Positions 18,253 to 27,169 of a DNA stretch of 64,000 nt are shown here, piece after piece. A model generated the notes under the pieces. The model was given only the letters and a program-made list of their open reading frames with translations, ran no database searches and was not told where the DNA came from. Each line of letters opens with the position of its first letter. Positions within the stretch are counted from its first letter, which is position 1. The position numbers and the translations under genes are program-made. The DNA is taken from the NCBI RefSeq assembly GCF_000429685.1, contig NZ_AUCI01000003.1, positions 270,298 to 334,297 of the forward strand. Direction: 5' to 3'. Origin of the DNA: Salibacterium aidingense DSM 18341 (lineage in GTDB: Bacteria; Bacillota; Bacilli; Bacillales; Marinococcaceae).

Positions 18253-19338
18253 TTGCCTAGAGCGCATAATTTTAATGCAGGTCCGGCGGCCCTGCCGGAA
18301 GAAGTACTGGAGCATGCACGAGAGGAATTGGTGGATTTTAATGCTACCGGCATGTCCGTCATGGAATTAAGCCACCGCAGTGCAGATTACGAAGCGGTGC
18401 ACAATGAAGCGATCGCAGGTATAAAAGAACTGCTGAATGTTCCGGAAGACTATGAGGTGCTTCTGCTGCAGGGCGGAGCAAGTCTGCAGTTTCCGATGAT
18501 CCCGATGAATTTCCTTCCTGAAAATCAAACGGCCAATTACGTGTTAACGGGGTCATGGTCTGAAAAGGCATTAAAGGAAGCAAAACTGCTCGGACGGACA
18601 AAAACCGGGGCTTCCTCCGGGGAGAGCAATTATACTTATATTCCGGACGTTAAAGACATTGACATCGATAAAAACGATGCTTACGTCCATATCACCTCCA
18701 ATAATACAATATTCGGCACACAATGGCACAAATTCCCACAAACCGGAGCGGCTCCATTGATTGCCGATATGTCCAGTGACATATTAAGCAGACCTATCCC
18801 GGTGGAAGACTTTTCTCTGCTCTATGCCGGAGCTCAGAAAAACCTTGGGCCTTCAGGGGTTACCGTCATTATTATAAAAAAAGAGATGCTGAAACAGACA
18901 CCGGATACCGTTCCTACGGTTCTCCGCTACGATACACATGCGGATAAAAATTCACTGTATAATACTCCGCCTACTTTTGCCGTCTATATGCTGAACAATG
19001 TCCTGAAATGGATAAAACGGCACGGCGGAGCAGAAGGCATGAAGAAGAGGAATGAAGAAAAAGCAGAACTGCTTTATCATACTATAGACAACAGCAACGG
19101 CTTCTACACGGGACATGCTGAAAAAGAGAGCCGTTCTGCGATGAACGTAACGTTTAACCTGCCGGAGGAGGAGTTAAACAAAAAATTCCTGCAGGAAGCG
19201 CAGAATGCCGGGTTTACAGGATTAAATGGACACCGTTCCGTAGGGGGATGCCGGGCCTCCCTTTACAATGCAGTATCCCTTGAATCGTGCGAAGCTTTAC
19301 AGACATTTATGGAACAGTTTCAGAAAAATCATGGGTAA
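18253..19338 (+). CDS. serC: Phosphoserine aminotransferase
   Basis: PLP-dependent enzyme that transaminates 3-phosphohydroxypyruvate to phosphoserine in serine synthesis and acts in pyridoxal phosphate synthesis. The 361 residues begin at TTG 18253, nine bases after AAGGAG. Earlier in-frame codons lie within or before that site. Signatures are HNFNAGPAALPEEVLE, the PLP lysine in YAGAQKNLGPSG, and C-terminal GHRSVGGCRASLYNA. It follows hit on the same strand and ends at a clear terminator. Confidence 0.96.
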   Translation: MPRAHNFNAGPAALPEEVLEHAREELVDFNATGMSVMELSHRSADYEAVHNEAIAGIKELLNVPEDYEVLLLQGGASLQFPMIPMNFLPENQTANYVLTGSWSEKALKEAKLLGRTKTGASSGESNYTYIPDVKDIDIDKNDAYVHITSNNTIFGTQWHKFPQTGAAPLIADMSSDILSRPIPVEDFSLLYAGAQKNLGPSGVTVIIIKKEMLKQTPDTVPTVLRYDTHADKNSLYNTPPTFAVYMLNNVLKWIKRHGGAEGMKKRNEEKAELLYHTIDNSNGFYTGHAEKESRSAMNVTFNLPEEELNKKFLQEAQNAGFTGLNGHRSVGGCRASLYNAVSLESCEALQTFMEQFQKNHG

Positions 19339-19368
19339 ACCCCATTTCATCAAGATTTAAGGAAAGAT

Positions 19369-19408
19369 ACCGTCTGCAGAAGTTTATTCTGTCAGGCGGT
19401 TTTTTTTC
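19369..19408 (+). terminator. Terminator of serC
   Basis: A stem ACCGTCTG (19369-19376) pairs with CAGGCGGT (19393-19400) with one T-G pair, followed by eight T. Confidence 0.85.
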
Positions 19409-19519
19409 GTCTGGAAAGAAAGTTTGTTCTTTTCTTTCAGCGTTTTTTTCTCTATACTGTTATCAAAGAATAATATTTTTATAAAAAGAGAAAAAAGGAG
19501 AGAAAGGATAGGTGGTACG

Positions 19520-19876
19520 ATGGATTCGAAATCATTAATTTCAGGTCTTATAACAGGAATAGTGGCAGGAGGAGTTTCCGCCCTGTTATCAGCTCCGGCT
19601 TCAGGAGATGAAACCAGGAATTACGTCAAAACATATGACTGGAAAACGTTAAATAACAGACTGACAAGAAAAGGAAGATCCGCTGCACAAGACTGGCGTT
19701 ATGCCGCAACGGAAGGGCTTGAAGCTGTAGATGGATTAACACAGGAAATGAAAAAAACATACAGTCGTTATAAAGAAGAAGTTGAACCCGAAGTGGAAAG
19801 TATTCAACAGCAGATAAAAGAAATTTCCGATTCCATCACGGAACTAAATGAACGAATTCGTAAAGAGTCTGAATAA
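19520..19876 (+). CDS. yhaH: YtxH-domain protein (YhaH-like)
   Basis: A 118-residue protein with the YtxH pattern. It has a short glycine- and alanine-rich hydrophobic N-terminus (SGLITGIVAGGVSALLSAPASG), then a long charged helical region likely to form a coiled coil (residues 70-118). Position between serC and hpr matches B. subtilis yhaH. Its role is unknown. ATG 19520 follows GGTGG. The trpP (yhaG) gene found near here in B. subtilis is absent. Confidence 0.8.
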   Translation: MDSKSLISGLITGIVAGGVSALLSAPASGDETRNYVKTYDWKTLNNRLTRKGRSAAQDWRYAATEGLEAVDGLTQEMKKTYSRYKEEVEPEVESIQQQIKEISDSITELNERIRKESE

Positions 19877-19959
19877 TCCCTCAATATTTTCACCATAAAT
19901 AACAAAAATTGATGTTTTAAACTTTTTATTACAATAATACTTGGAGAGGAGGGGGAAGA

Positions 19960-20532
19960 TTGGATCATTCTTCTCTTTCTACAAAACAATCCATTCTGTT
20001 CAGCCACAAGTTTGCCCAATTAACCAAAGCTTTGTGGAAGTCAATAGAAAAGGATTGGCAGCAATGGATTAAACCATATAATCTGAATATTAATGAACAT
20101 CAAATTTTGTGGATTGCTTTTCACCTGGAAGGCGCATCCATTTCCGATATTGCAAAATTTGGAGTCATGCACGTCTCCACTGCTTTTAACTTTTCAAAGA
20201 AATTGGAAGAAAGAGGACTGCTGCATTTTTCCAAAAATACGGACGATAAACGTAATACTTATATAGAACTGACCGAAGACGGAGACCATCTTTTATTGGA
20301 GACATTGGAAGCATATAATCCTGACACGTACAGTGTGTATAACGGAGCGCTGCCGATAAAAGAATTATACGGCAAGTTTCCTGAATTCACAGAGCTAATA
20401 ACTATTGTGAGACATATTTATGGGGAAGATTTCATGGAGATCTTCGAAAAATCGATCCATACGTTTGATGAGGAATTCACAGAAGAAAGTGGTACGTTAA
20501 CACCTGTAAAACAGGCAAAAACGTCACATTAA
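19960..20532 (+). CDS. hpr: Transition-state regulator Hpr (ScoC), MarR family
   Basis: MarR-family DNA-binding repressor of 190 residues, nearly identical in its core to B. subtilis Hpr/Sco[21 protein letters not shown], then the winged helix ([20 protein letters not shown] and a [12 protein letters not shown] wing). In B. subtilis ScoC represses extracellular protease genes, oligopeptide permeases and sporulation functions. TTG 19960 lies behind a purine-rich GGAGAGGAGGGGG. The C-terminal tail (about 170-190) is acidic and shorter than in B. subtilis. Confidence 0.96.
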   Translation: MDHSSLSTKQSILFSHKFAQLTKALWKSIEKDWQQWIKPYNLNINEHQILWIAFHLEGASISDIAKFGVMHVSTAFNFSKKLEERGLLHFSKNTDDKRNTYIELTEDGDHLLLETLEAYNPDTYSVYNGALPIKELYGKFPEFTELITIVRHIYGEDFMEIFEKSIHTFDEEFTEESGTLTPVKQAKTSH

Positions 20533-20536
20533 GAAT

Positions 20537-20573
20537 AACGGAGCCGCAGACATTGTCCCGGCTCCGTTTTTTT
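20537..20573 (+). terminator. Terminator of hpr
   Basis: AACGGAGCCG (20537-20546) pairs with CGGCTCCGTT (20559-20568), followed by a T-run to 20573. Confidence 0.92.
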
Positions 20574-20761
20574 GTTCAGAAACTCTGGCCAAAGCGGCTA
20601 ATGTGCGTTTTTTTGAATGACATACCTGGACATTTTTCATGCCTGCCGCGGGGGTAATTGTCGAAATACTTTTTCTTTTCATTTATTTTGGCTGGCCTAT
20701 TGATTTTTTCCGGCTCACGCCGTACATTATTCTAGTAGGATGAAGAGAGGGGGGATCTCCC

Positions 20762-21310
20762 GTGAATTGCTGGAAATCCATTAACGTAAAGAAAGAATAC
20801 AATGCATCAAGAATGCTGTTGTTCTCCCTTAGTATTATGATTTTAACATTTATTGTAAGCTACCTTGGTTTCAGCCTTTATCATCATAATGTGGTGTATG
20901 CCGAGTTAAGCTTTTTAAATACGATTCTGTTCTTGCTGTTGTTATTTCCATTTCACTCTCTTCTTCACGCTATTCCATTGCGGTTTGTGGGGGTTCGGAT
21001 GAAATGGAACGTAACCGAGAGAAGAAAAAGAAAGGCTCCACTGCTTTTGCTTAAATTTACGAAGCCGGTCGCCCGGAATTTCTATATAGCGTCGATGATG
21101 TTTCCGGGTTTAGTTATTAATTTGAGCGCCCTCGCCGGTGCGCTGGTATTCCCATCCTTTATGCACTATTTTGTACTGGTGTTCTCCTTTAATACCGGCC
21201 TGGCTGTGTACGATTTTATATATGTAAAACAATTGCTCGGCGCTCCCCGTCACTGCTTTATAGAACAAAATAAAAATGGAATGGATATTTTATTAAAGCA
21301 GCCGGTGTAA
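20762..21310 (+). CDS. DUF3267-type membrane protein
   Basis: A 182-residue protein that starts at GTG 20762 behind GAGGGGGG. It opens NCWKSINVKKEY, typical of DUF3267 proteins, and has four hydrophobic helices. The first two surround HSLLHAI, the position where many relatives carry an HExxH-like motif; the glutamate is absent here, so metalloprotease activity is unlikely. B. subtilis has a similar gene (yhaJ) between hpr and prsA, the same neighbourhood. Function unknown. Confidence 0.65.
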   Translation: MNCWKSINVKKEYNASRMLLFSLSIMILTFIVSYLGFSLYHHNVVYAELSFLNTILFLLLLFPFHSLLHAIPLRFVGVRMKWNVTERRKRKAPLLLLKFTKPVARNFYIASMMFPGLVINLSALAGALVFPSFMHYFVLVFSFNTGLAVYDFIYVKQLLGAPRHCFIEQNKNGMDILLKQPV

Positions 21311-21330
21311 CGGCTGCTTTTATTATTTCC
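21295..21330. terminator. Terminator at the end of the DUF3267 gene
   Basis: AAAGCAGCCG (21295-21304) pairs with CGGCTGCTTT (21311-21320), then TTATTATTT. The stem includes the stop codon of the DUF3267 gene and lies between convergent genes, so it may serve both. Confidence 0.85.
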
Positions 21331-21895
21331 CAACTTGGAGCACTATCTCATCCCTGCTGGGGGCAAAGGTTTCGGCTCTGATGGAGTAGTCGTTTCCTAT
21401 GCTCATTTGATCCAGTTTAATCCATACCTGCTGGTCGTTTGGATGTACTTCTACCACATCGGGGAGCTCTGCCTGTGATTCCAGCAGTGCTAACGCTTTG
21501 GCTCCGGGAAGAGAAAACCGGCCGACCGAAACATTATGTTGGGACAGTACCAGACTGCCATTTTCCCCGATTTCTGTTTCAAATTCCATCTCCGCTTCAA
21601 TGGTGCGACCTAGAAAATCAATCCCTGCCGTCATCCGGGCAGTCTCCCCTTCAAACTGAACCGTGACCTGCTCCGATTTCATTTCTTCCTGCAGCAGTTG
21701 ATTTAATTGATTACCGGTTAATTGAACGGTAAAATATTCATGAAATTCTCCGTTGTCGGGATAAGAAGGGGAGCCTCCCTCTCCGGACCCGCCTGATGTA
21801 CTTACAAGAAAAAACATAAGCGATACCCCAAGCAGTACGGTTCCCAATAAAATAAAAAACAACCATTTCCATATGTTCCCTGTACGATTCTGCAT
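21323..21895 (-). CDS. YpmS family (DUF2140) anchored protein
   Basis: A 190-residue protein with one N-terminal membrane helix (WLFFILLGTVLLGVSLMFFL), a glycine/serine linker and an outer beta-rich domain. The pattern of the latter (FTVQLTGNQLNQLLQEE ... MTAGIDFLGRTIEAEM) matches the YpmS/DUF2140 family of Firmicutes. No enzymatic motif is visible and the family role is unknown. ATG 21895 is preceded by AAGAAGGTGG; a longer frame begins 13 codons earlier but lacks a ribosome site. Confidence 0.75.
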   Translation of the reverse strand: MQNRTGNIWKWLFFILLGTVLLGVSLMFFLVSTSGGSGEGGSPSYPDNGEFHEYFTVQLTGNQLNQLLQEEMKSEQVTVQFEGETARMTAGIDFLGRTIEAEMEFETEIGENGSLVLSQHNVSVGRFSLPGAKALALLESQAELPDVVEVHPNDQQVWIKLDQMSIGNDYSIRAETFAPSRDEIVLQVGK

Positions 21896-22024
21896 CTTTC
21901 CACCTTCTTTCCTGTTAACCTCGTTCCCTATCACATTTTCTCTTATATTGTACTAGAAAAAAACTATCTTTTTTTAAAATCTTTTGTTAAGGTATAATAG
22001 ATACAAGGTATTGGGGGTAAAAAG

Positions 22025-22207
22025 ATGCTGATCGCATTATTCGGATTATTTTCGCTAACCTATTTATTCGTGATAAACTCTATGACTAATGCCCTCTGTG
22101 TCCAAAAGGAGATACCGGCAGAACGGCAGCCGAAAATTTTCAGAACCATTAATATTCTGCTTACCATTCTACTCACGTCCACTTTTGTAGAGTTATGGTT
22201 TATTTAA
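22025..22207 (+). CDS. Small membrane protein, 60 residues
   Basis: ATG 22025 follows GGGGG, and TATAAT lies at 21993-21998. The product has two hydrophobic helices (residues 2-20 and 40-58) joined by a charged loop (QKEIPAERQPK). I do not recognise a named family. The strong translation signal, clean membrane topology and separate promoter-like sequence support a real gene. It lies between ypmS-like and the two yjcZ-like genes. Confidence 0.6.
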   Translation: MLIALFGLFSLTYLFVINSMTNALCVQKEIPAERQPKIFRTINILLTILLTSTFVELWFI

Positions 22208-22239
22208 GCATTTTTTAAATTGAACATGTGATAGGAAGC

Positions 22240-22274
22240 CACAGGAGCACTGCAGGTCTACAGATCCTCCTGTG
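22240..22274 (+). terminator. Hairpin after the small membrane protein gene
   Basis: CACAGGAG (22240-22247) pairs with CTCCTGTG (22267-22274), followed by TCTTTCTGT. It is a weak terminator candidate. The rest of the interval to 22457 holds no visible gene; it contains GGGACTCCTGCAG (about 22440), which resembles a fragment of the dispersed palindromes at 25 kb. Confidence 0.45.
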
Positions 22275-22457
22275 TCTTTCTGTATTAGTTTCTCTGCAGA
22301 AAACGAAGATTAAGAAACTGCGTGCTTCCCCTCCGTTTGTTGATTCAAATGTGTGCGTTGAACGTAAGGCACCTTAAAAGGTCACATTTCAAATTTTCTA
22401 TGTATATGAAAACGTCCATCGAGAGGAGACCAGGGCAGGCGGGACTCCTGCAGAGTA

Positions 22458-22495
22458 AAAAAGCTTTCCCGGATCAGTATCCGGGAAAGCTTTTT
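22458..22495. terminator. Strong bidirectional terminator
   Basis: A 17-base perfect stem at 22458-22474 and 22479-22495 with core GCTTTCCCGGAT, a 4-base loop, and A- and T-runs at either end. On the minus strand it ends the yjcZ-like pair. Confidence 0.93.
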
Positions 22496-22498
22496 GTA

Positions 22499-22585
22499 TT
22501 AATATGCCCAAGCTGCGCCTACGATGACAAGCAAGATAAACAGCACAACAATCAGCGCAAATTTAGATCCATATTCGTATCCCAT
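22499..22585 (-). CDS. YjcZ family small sporulation protein (copy 1)
   Basis: A 28-residue peptide too short for usual gene finders. ATG 22585 follows AAAGGAGGATAAT on the minus strand. It begins MGYEYGSKFALIVVLFIL and ends GAAWAY, the pattern of the YjcZ family: a short glycine/tyrosine lead and one membrane helix ending in tryptophan. Members are expressed late in the mother cell or forespore in Bacillus. It forms a tandem pair with the gene at 22613-22696. Confidence 0.85.
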   Translation of the reverse strand: MGYEYGSKFALIVVLFILLVIVGAAWAY

Positions 22586-22612
22586 TTATTATCCTCCTTT
22601 TCTATAATGATC

Positions 22613-22696
22613 TTAGTACCAGGAAGCACCTACAATTACAAGCAGAATGAAAAGTACCACAATTAAGGCGAAGCCTCCGTAGTAGCCTTTAGACAT
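22613..22696 (-). CDS. YjcZ family small sporulation protein (copy 2)
   Basis: A 27-residue peptide starting at ATG 22696 behind AGGAGGTGGAG. It begins MSKGYYGGFALIVVLFIL and ends GASWY. Twelve consecutive residues, FALIVVLFILLV, are identical to copy 1, so the two arose by duplication. They are separated by 27 bases and share the terminator at 22458-22495. Confidence 0.87.
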   Translation of the reverse strand: MSKGYYGGFALIVVLFILLVIVGASWY

Positions 22697-22852
22697 TTCT
22701 CCACCTCCTAACAGCCTTACTGCGATATGTTATGTTCATCTTCATTTGAGTGTTTAGGCTTTTTGCCTAGATTTTTTCTTTTTCAAGAATTTTATGGTAT
22801 TATATAGTTTGTCTTTCCATGGATTGATTTATAATTAAGGGGTTGGAGTAAA

Positions 22853-23734
22853 ATGAAAAAATTGCTTCTGACAGCGGGATGGGTAACTGGTTTACTGGTA
22901 ATATCCGCCTGCAGCGGGGAGGAAACTGGAAATGAATCGACTATTGTTAATGTGAACGAAACGTCTATTACCGAAGCGGAATTTGTGGCAGCCTTAAAAG
23001 ACCGGTATGGGGAACAAATTCTGAATGAAATGGTACAGAAAACCATTTTTAATGATCAAGCCGATCAGTTAAATATAGATTCCGACCAGGTTGAGGAAGA
23101 ATTTCAATCATTCAAACAAAATTACGGAGTGGAAGATGATGAACAGCTGCTCACGATGCTTCAGACTCAATTTCAGCTGCCTGTCGATTCCATTGAGGAT
23201 TTTAAAAATGACGTGTTAAAACCTCAGCTAGTGTTACGTGAAATTTCCGAAAAAGATATTGAAATTACCGATAAGGATAAACAAACGTATTATGAAGATA
23301 ATAAAGAAGACCTGGAAGCCGTGTCTGCAAGACACATCCTTGTGGAAAAGGAAGAAACAGCTGTCGAGGTAAAGGAAAAGCTCGAGAGTGGCGAAGAATT
23401 TGAAACATTAGCCGAAGAATATTCAACAGACGGCACTGCTTCTGAAGGAGGAGACCTTGGCTATTTCAACCGCGGCCAGATGGTTGAAGCATTCGACGAA
23501 GCGGCTTTTCAGATGAGCCCCGGAGAAATTAGTGAACCGGTGGAAACGGAGTTTGGTTTTCATATCATAGAAGTGCTGGATACCAAGACGTCTTACGAAG
23601 CACTGGAAAGTGATATTGAAGATGTACTGAAGGAAGAACAGGCCACGCCTGAAAACGAAGTCATCCAGGAGCTTATGGACAAAGCTAATATCAATATCGA
23701 AGAATCCTCTTATGAAGACTGGATTCAGACGTAA
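22853..23734 (+). CDS. prsA: PrsA foldase lipoprotein
   Basis: Extracytoplasmic peptidyl-prolyl isomerase of 293 residues needed for folding of secreted proteins and penicillin-binding proteins. The lipoprotein signal ends at ISAC (cysteine near residue 20). A parvulin domain lies at about 155-245 ([10 protein letters not shown] ... [19 protein letters not shown] ... [10 protein letters not shown]), flanked by helical chaperone regions rich in Asp and Glu. The acidity is high even for PrsA and would suit saline surroundings. ATG 22853 follows TTGGAG. Confidence 0.96.
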   Translation: MKKLLLTAGWVTGLLVISACSGEETGNESTIVNVNETSITEAEFVAALKDRYGEQILNEMVQKTIFNDQADQLNIDSDQVEEEFQSFKQNYGVEDDEQLLTMLQTQFQLPVDSIEDFKNDVLKPQLVLREISEKDIEITDKDKQTYYEDNKEDLEAVSARHILVEKEETAVEVKEKLESGEEFETLAEEYSTDGTASEGGDLGYFNRGQMVEAFDEAAFQMSPGEISEPVETEFGFHIIEVLDTKTSYEALESDIEDVLKEEQATPENEVIQELMDKANINIEESSYEDWIQT

Positions 23735-23780
23735 AAGGCGGAACACGTATAGATTCGTTTTTTCAAAGTTTTGTGCTGCA

Positions 23781-23819
23781 GCCGGGAGATTGGAACGAGA
23801 AGCAGTCCCCCGGCCTATT
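23781..23819 (+). terminator. Terminator of prsA
   Basis: GCCGGG (23781-23786) pairs with CCCGGC (23809-23814), followed by CTATTTTGG. The loop is long (22 bases), so efficiency is uncertain. Confidence 0.6.
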
Positions 23820-23846
23820 TTGGTTTATTCCACAGAGACTATTTTT

Positions 23847-24824
23847 CTACCGAGTTTTTTCCAGACGTCTTTTCCTATCTTCAGCGCTTGACGTATAGTT
23901 GGTAAGAACAAGCAGGCCGTTTCCTTCCATACTCCGGCTGTTGCCAAGAGGCTCCGTTCTTTTAATAACTTGGGAATAAATTTGTGATTCCGTTAATTCC
24001 CTGTCAAAATCATCTTCACATTGATTAATAATTAAAGCTGCGGCACCGGAAATATGCGGAGCAGCCATCGAGGTGCCTGACAATCGGGCAAATTTATTAT
24101 CCGGATACGTGGAGAGGATATTAACACCGGGAGCCACCAAATCAATTTCATCGTTAAAATTTGTAAATTCGGCCAGGTTACGATCAAAATCAACAGCTCC
24201 TACCTGCATGACTTCCTTGTAATAGCCCGGGTAAGCAATTTCTTCGGTATCTTCATCTTCATCTCCTTCATTACCGGCAGCACAAACTACTAAAATGTTG
24301 TGTTCCACTGCCCGTTTGATAGCATCATGCATTTCAGGAATGTCATTAGGTCCTCCGAGAGACATAGAAATGACCCGAACCCTTTCTCCGTTATCCCCCC
24401 GCCAGTCTACCGCATAATGTATGGACTCGATAATTCCCTGGTAGGAACCATAGCCCTCACCGGATAGAGCCTTTAAAATGAGCAGCTTCACTTCCGGAGC
24501 CACGCCAACGACACCTGCATCGTCCAATGCGGCACCAATCGTCCCTGCCACATGAGTTCCATGCCCCTGGTTGTCTGTGAAATTTTCCCTATCACTATTG
24601 TAGTCATCCGTAAAATTTTTTCCTCCGATAATTCTGTCTTTTAAATCAGGGTGGTCTGTCTGGCAGCCGGTGTCTATCACGGCCACAATGTTTCCTTTCC
24701 CTTTATACCCTTCGTTCCAAAGCTCCGGAGCTTGTACCATTTCAATACCCAGCGGCGTTTTTTCTTCCGATTCATGCAGGACCTCTTCCACACGATAAGG
24801 AATTAATCGAACCTGTTTATTCAC
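23847..24824 (-). CDS. ispA: Intracellular subtilisin-like serine protease
   Basis: Subtilase (S8) of 325 residues. The catalytic triad is visible: Asp in [15 protein letters not shown], His in [16 protein letters not shown] GHGTHVAGT, and Ser in [13 protein letters not shown], with the oxyanion asparagine in AAGNEGD. There is no signal peptide; the short N-terminal extension ([12 protein letters not shown]) is the inhibitory propeptide typical of intracellular proteases such as B. subtilis IspA. The start is GTG 24824 behind AGGAGGGG. These enzymes make up much of the intracellular protease activity at onset of sporulation. Confidence 0.94.
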   Translation of the reverse strand: MNKQVRLIPYRVEEVLHESEEKTPLGIEMVQAPELWNEGYKGKGNIVAVIDTGCQTDHPDLKDRIIGGKNFTDDYNSDRENFTDNQGHGTHVAGTIGAALDDAGVVGVAPEVKLLILKALSGEGYGSYQGIIESIHYAVDWRGDNGERVRVISMSLGGPNDIPEMHDAIKRAVEHNILVVCAAGNEGDEDEDTEEIAYPGYYKEVMQVGAVDFDRNLAEFTNFNDEIDLVAPGVNILSTYPDNKFARLSGTSMAAPHISGAAALIINQCEDDFDRELTESQIYSQVIKRTEPLGNSRSMEGNGLLVLTNYTSSAEDRKRRLEKTR

Positions 24825-24958
24825 AAAAGCCCCTCCTTTTCTGAATATTACAATTTCAATTCTACTATTATTTTCCTTTTTTTACACTCCGTCTTTGTTC
24901 TTGATTCTGGGCAATCCACAAACAAACAAGGCCGGAACAAAACATTATCAAGGAACAA

Positions 24959-25436
24959 AAAACCCGAACAATTTTTTCCATAAATCGTTCGGATTTTTGC
25001 GTATTGTTCTATCGCTGCGTCAAAATAGGTCGCTTTCCGCGGGCACGGCTCGAATAAAGGAGGATCGGCTAAGGACGGCACATCCTGTGCCGACGCCGAT
25101 CTGACCCGCATCCTGCGGGCCCTCGGGAAAAAATCTCTTCCTGCGGGGTCTCGAGACTCGTGCTTTTCCCGCAGGAGTCGACCTATTTTGACTCCGCTGA
25201 ATGGACGTTCTTGTTATATAAACCCTAAGATGTCCGTTTTACCAATTTTCTTTCGTTTGGCCCAACCTCCCTCTCTATTCAGCCGAGGCCGGCCACGGAG
25301 ACTCCTATGGGACGAAGACGAACGGAAGATTCCCTTGGTAATGCGATCTTCTTTACCAAGGGAGCTGTAGCCGTCCCTATGGAAAGCCCAGTGACCGGGT
25401 GCAGCGATCCCATCGTCATTATTTTGTTCGGGTTTT
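24959..25436. repeat. Composite palindromic element
   Basis: This occupies most of the 674-base gap between ispA and the yhaL-like gene. AAAACCCGAACAA (24959-24971) is matched by its inverse at 25424-25436. Nested inside are two units. One is at 25019-25192. The other contains TCCCTTGGTAA (25331-25341) inverted at 25353-25363, beside GGAGACTCCTATGGGA. No transposase or other gene is seen. GC-rich palindromes with the cores ACTCCT and CCGCAGGAG are widespread intergenic repeats in Bacillaceae. Confidence 0.75.
25019..25192. repeat. MITE/REP-like unit with 14-base terminal inverted repeats
   Basis: GTCAAAATAGGTCG (25019-25032) is perfectly inverted at 25179-25192. Inside lie two small hairpins with the same loop: GGCACA-TCC-TGTGCC (25077-25091) and CCCGCA-TCC-TGCGGG (25105-25119). 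Bases 25094-25122 match 35292-35320 in 28 of 29 positions. No coding capacity. Confidence 0.8.
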
Positions 25437-25498
25437 CGGCCAGCTCCTATCCTTCTGTCTCGGCCTCGTTTTTCAAGAGAAAATAATTTTTGTTTAGT

Positions 25499-25765
25499 TT
25501 AGGAGGAAGCGCGCTTTTTTTCGCGTTCTTCTTCCATTCTCCTGATAAACACTCTTCCCTCCTGCTCAATCCATCGTTCGTCTTCTTCTTTTTCTACCCG
25601 GCTCGTTTTCCACCACATATACCCGCTGAATACAATACCCATACCGCTTAATAAAACCCAGGAAGGTACCTGCGGGGCTCCCGCTTCAAAAAAACGCTGC
25701 AGCATGACAAGCACAAAAAACAAAACAATGAGACTAATTAATACCTTCTTTGGTCGGTTATCCAT
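25499..25765 (-). CDS. yhaL: YhaL family sporulation protein
   Basis: An 88-residue membrane protein. Two hydrophobic segments lie at about 8-22 and 36-52, followed by a charged tail containing EKEEDERWIEQEGRVFIRRM. That tail matches the YhaL family, a sporulation-associated protein encoded beside prsA in B. subtilis. The neighbourhood agrees. It starts at ATG 25765 behind AGGAGG. The precise function of YhaL is not known. Confidence 0.78.
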   Translation of the reverse strand: MDNRPKKVLISLIVLFFVLVMLQRFFEAGAPQVPSWVLLSGMGIVFSGYMWWKTSRVEKEEDERWIEQEGRVFIRRMEEEREKKRASS

Positions 25766-25825
25766 AGGGACCTCCTATCTTGTCCTGTTTTATTTCTATG
25801 CTTATGCATCCTTTTAGTGAATATG

Positions 25826-27169
25826 TCATGATTTAGGCAGCGTAATCTGAAATTCCACCCCGTCTTCCAGATTGACAATCTGAGCATCACCATGGTGAAG
25901 CTCTGCAATCCGTTTTACAATGGCCAGTCCCAGCCCAAACTGACCTTTATTGCCTTTACGGAATGGAGCAAACAAGGACGGCAGATCCTCTTCACTAATT
26001 GGATCGCCATTATTTTTCACTCGGATCAGGACTTCATTTTCCGCAGTAGGTTCCGCCATCATCCACACGGTATCAATGGCATATCTCATTGCATTTTCCA
26101 CCAGATTTTCAAGCAGCACCTGGAGATGTTCAGGGTCTGCTTTCAGCTTCACATCTGCTCCCTGAATAACAAAGGTGATATCCTCCCGCTGCATACGGAA
26201 GCGTTCTTCAATTTGAAAAGCGAGCGAACCAAACATGATCTCTTCCAGATTAATGGTATCCTTCTGCATTGTATCCAGCTTCGTGAAGTAAAGCATGTCT
26301 TTCACTCGTTTATCCATACGATCCGTTTCATCAATAATCACATTCATCGTCTGTTCCAGGTCATCCTTTGGAAGGATACCGTCTTTGACAGATTGCGCAT
26401 ACGTTTTAACCACCATAATAGGCGTTTTCAGCTCGTGGGAGGCATGCTGAATAAATGTTTTTTGAGAACGGTCATAGCGAATCAGATTTTGACGCATTTT
26501 TTCAAATTGGTCGGAAAGCTTTTGAAAATCTTCGTCCCCTTCCCAGCGGAAAGGCTCTTTCCAATTTCGCTTGGCAATTTGTTCAAAATGGTCTCCCAGC
26601 ACCCGGAATGGATGCCGGAGGTAACGCTTGAGCCAGATCGCCGGAAGAAGACTCAGCACGCTGGTAATCAGCAGCAGATAAATCAGTCTTTCCCATAACC
26701 GGTTTACCATGAGATCGCGATACGTATCCCACATAAATGATATTTGATATGCTTCCTCCCCATCCGATTCAATCCGGGTAATTACATAAAACAGGGTAGC
26801 TTCATTGTAGGTAAGCTCGTACCGCTCCCTTTCCCTTTCCTGATTCCCGGCATTGGTGACCATTTCTTTTAATACATTATCCGGAGGGACAGGTTCGCCC
26901 CGCTGCTCCCCGTCCAATAAAAATACGTGCCCGACGGAGCGCTCTGCTTCCCGCCTTTCAATGAAATCCATTTCCGATTGCGGCAGGGAAAAATGTTCAC
27001 TGAACGGGTTGGCCATACGTGCCTGCTCCTGTTCTATAATTCGGTAGGTCTCATCTGTCAGGGTTCCTTTTATGGAAATAGGATAAATGATGATAATAGT
27101 TAAACCAACAAGGACCACCAGTGCTATGAATGAAAACCATATTCGCTGCGTTAAATTAACCTTCATCAT
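25826..27169 (-). CDS. cssS: CssS-type secretion-stress sensor kinase
   Basis: Histidine kinase of 447 residues. A first transmembrane helix (WFSFIALVVLVGLTIIIIY), an extracytoplasmic domain (about 32-170), a second helix (LIYLLLITSVLSLLPAIW), a HAMP-like linker and HisKA with the phospho-histidine in HASHELKTPIMVVKTYAQSV. The ATP-binding domain has ENLVENAMRYA and GQFGLGLAIVKR. B. subtilis CssS senses misfolded proteins at the membrane-wall interface and, with CssR, induces htrA and htrB. It overlaps cssR by four bases (ATGA). Confidence 0.88.
   Translation of the reverse strand: MMKVNLTQRIWFSFIALVVLVGLTIIIIYPISIKGTLTDETYRIIEQEQARMANPFSEHFSLPQSEMDFIERREAERSVGHVFLLDGEQRGEPVPPDNVLKEMVTNAGNQERERERYELTYNEATLFYVITRIESDGEEAYQISFMWDTYRDLMVNRLWERLIYLLLITSVLSLLPAIWLKRYLRHPFRVLGDHFEQIAKRNWKEPFRWEGDEDFQKLSDQFEKMRQNLIRYDRSQKTFIQHASHELKTPIMVVKTYAQSVKDGILPKDDLEQTMNVIIDETDRMDKRVKDMLYFTKLDTMQKDTINLEEIMFGSLAFQIEERFRMQREDITFVIQGADVKLKADPEHLQVLLENLVENAMRYAIDTVWMMAEPTAENEVLIRVKNNGDPISEEDLPSLFAPFRKGNKGQFGLGLAIVKRIAELHHGDAQIVNLEDGVEFQITLPKS

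Noticed and set aside
22208..22457. Possible riboswitch or small RNA
   Set aside because: There is one 8-pair hairpin, but no known riboswitch core was recognised and no promoter is clear.
24848..25370. Short frames in the 25 kb palindromic element
   Set aside because: No ribosome sites, and the sequence is made of inverted repeats; the composition does not look coding.
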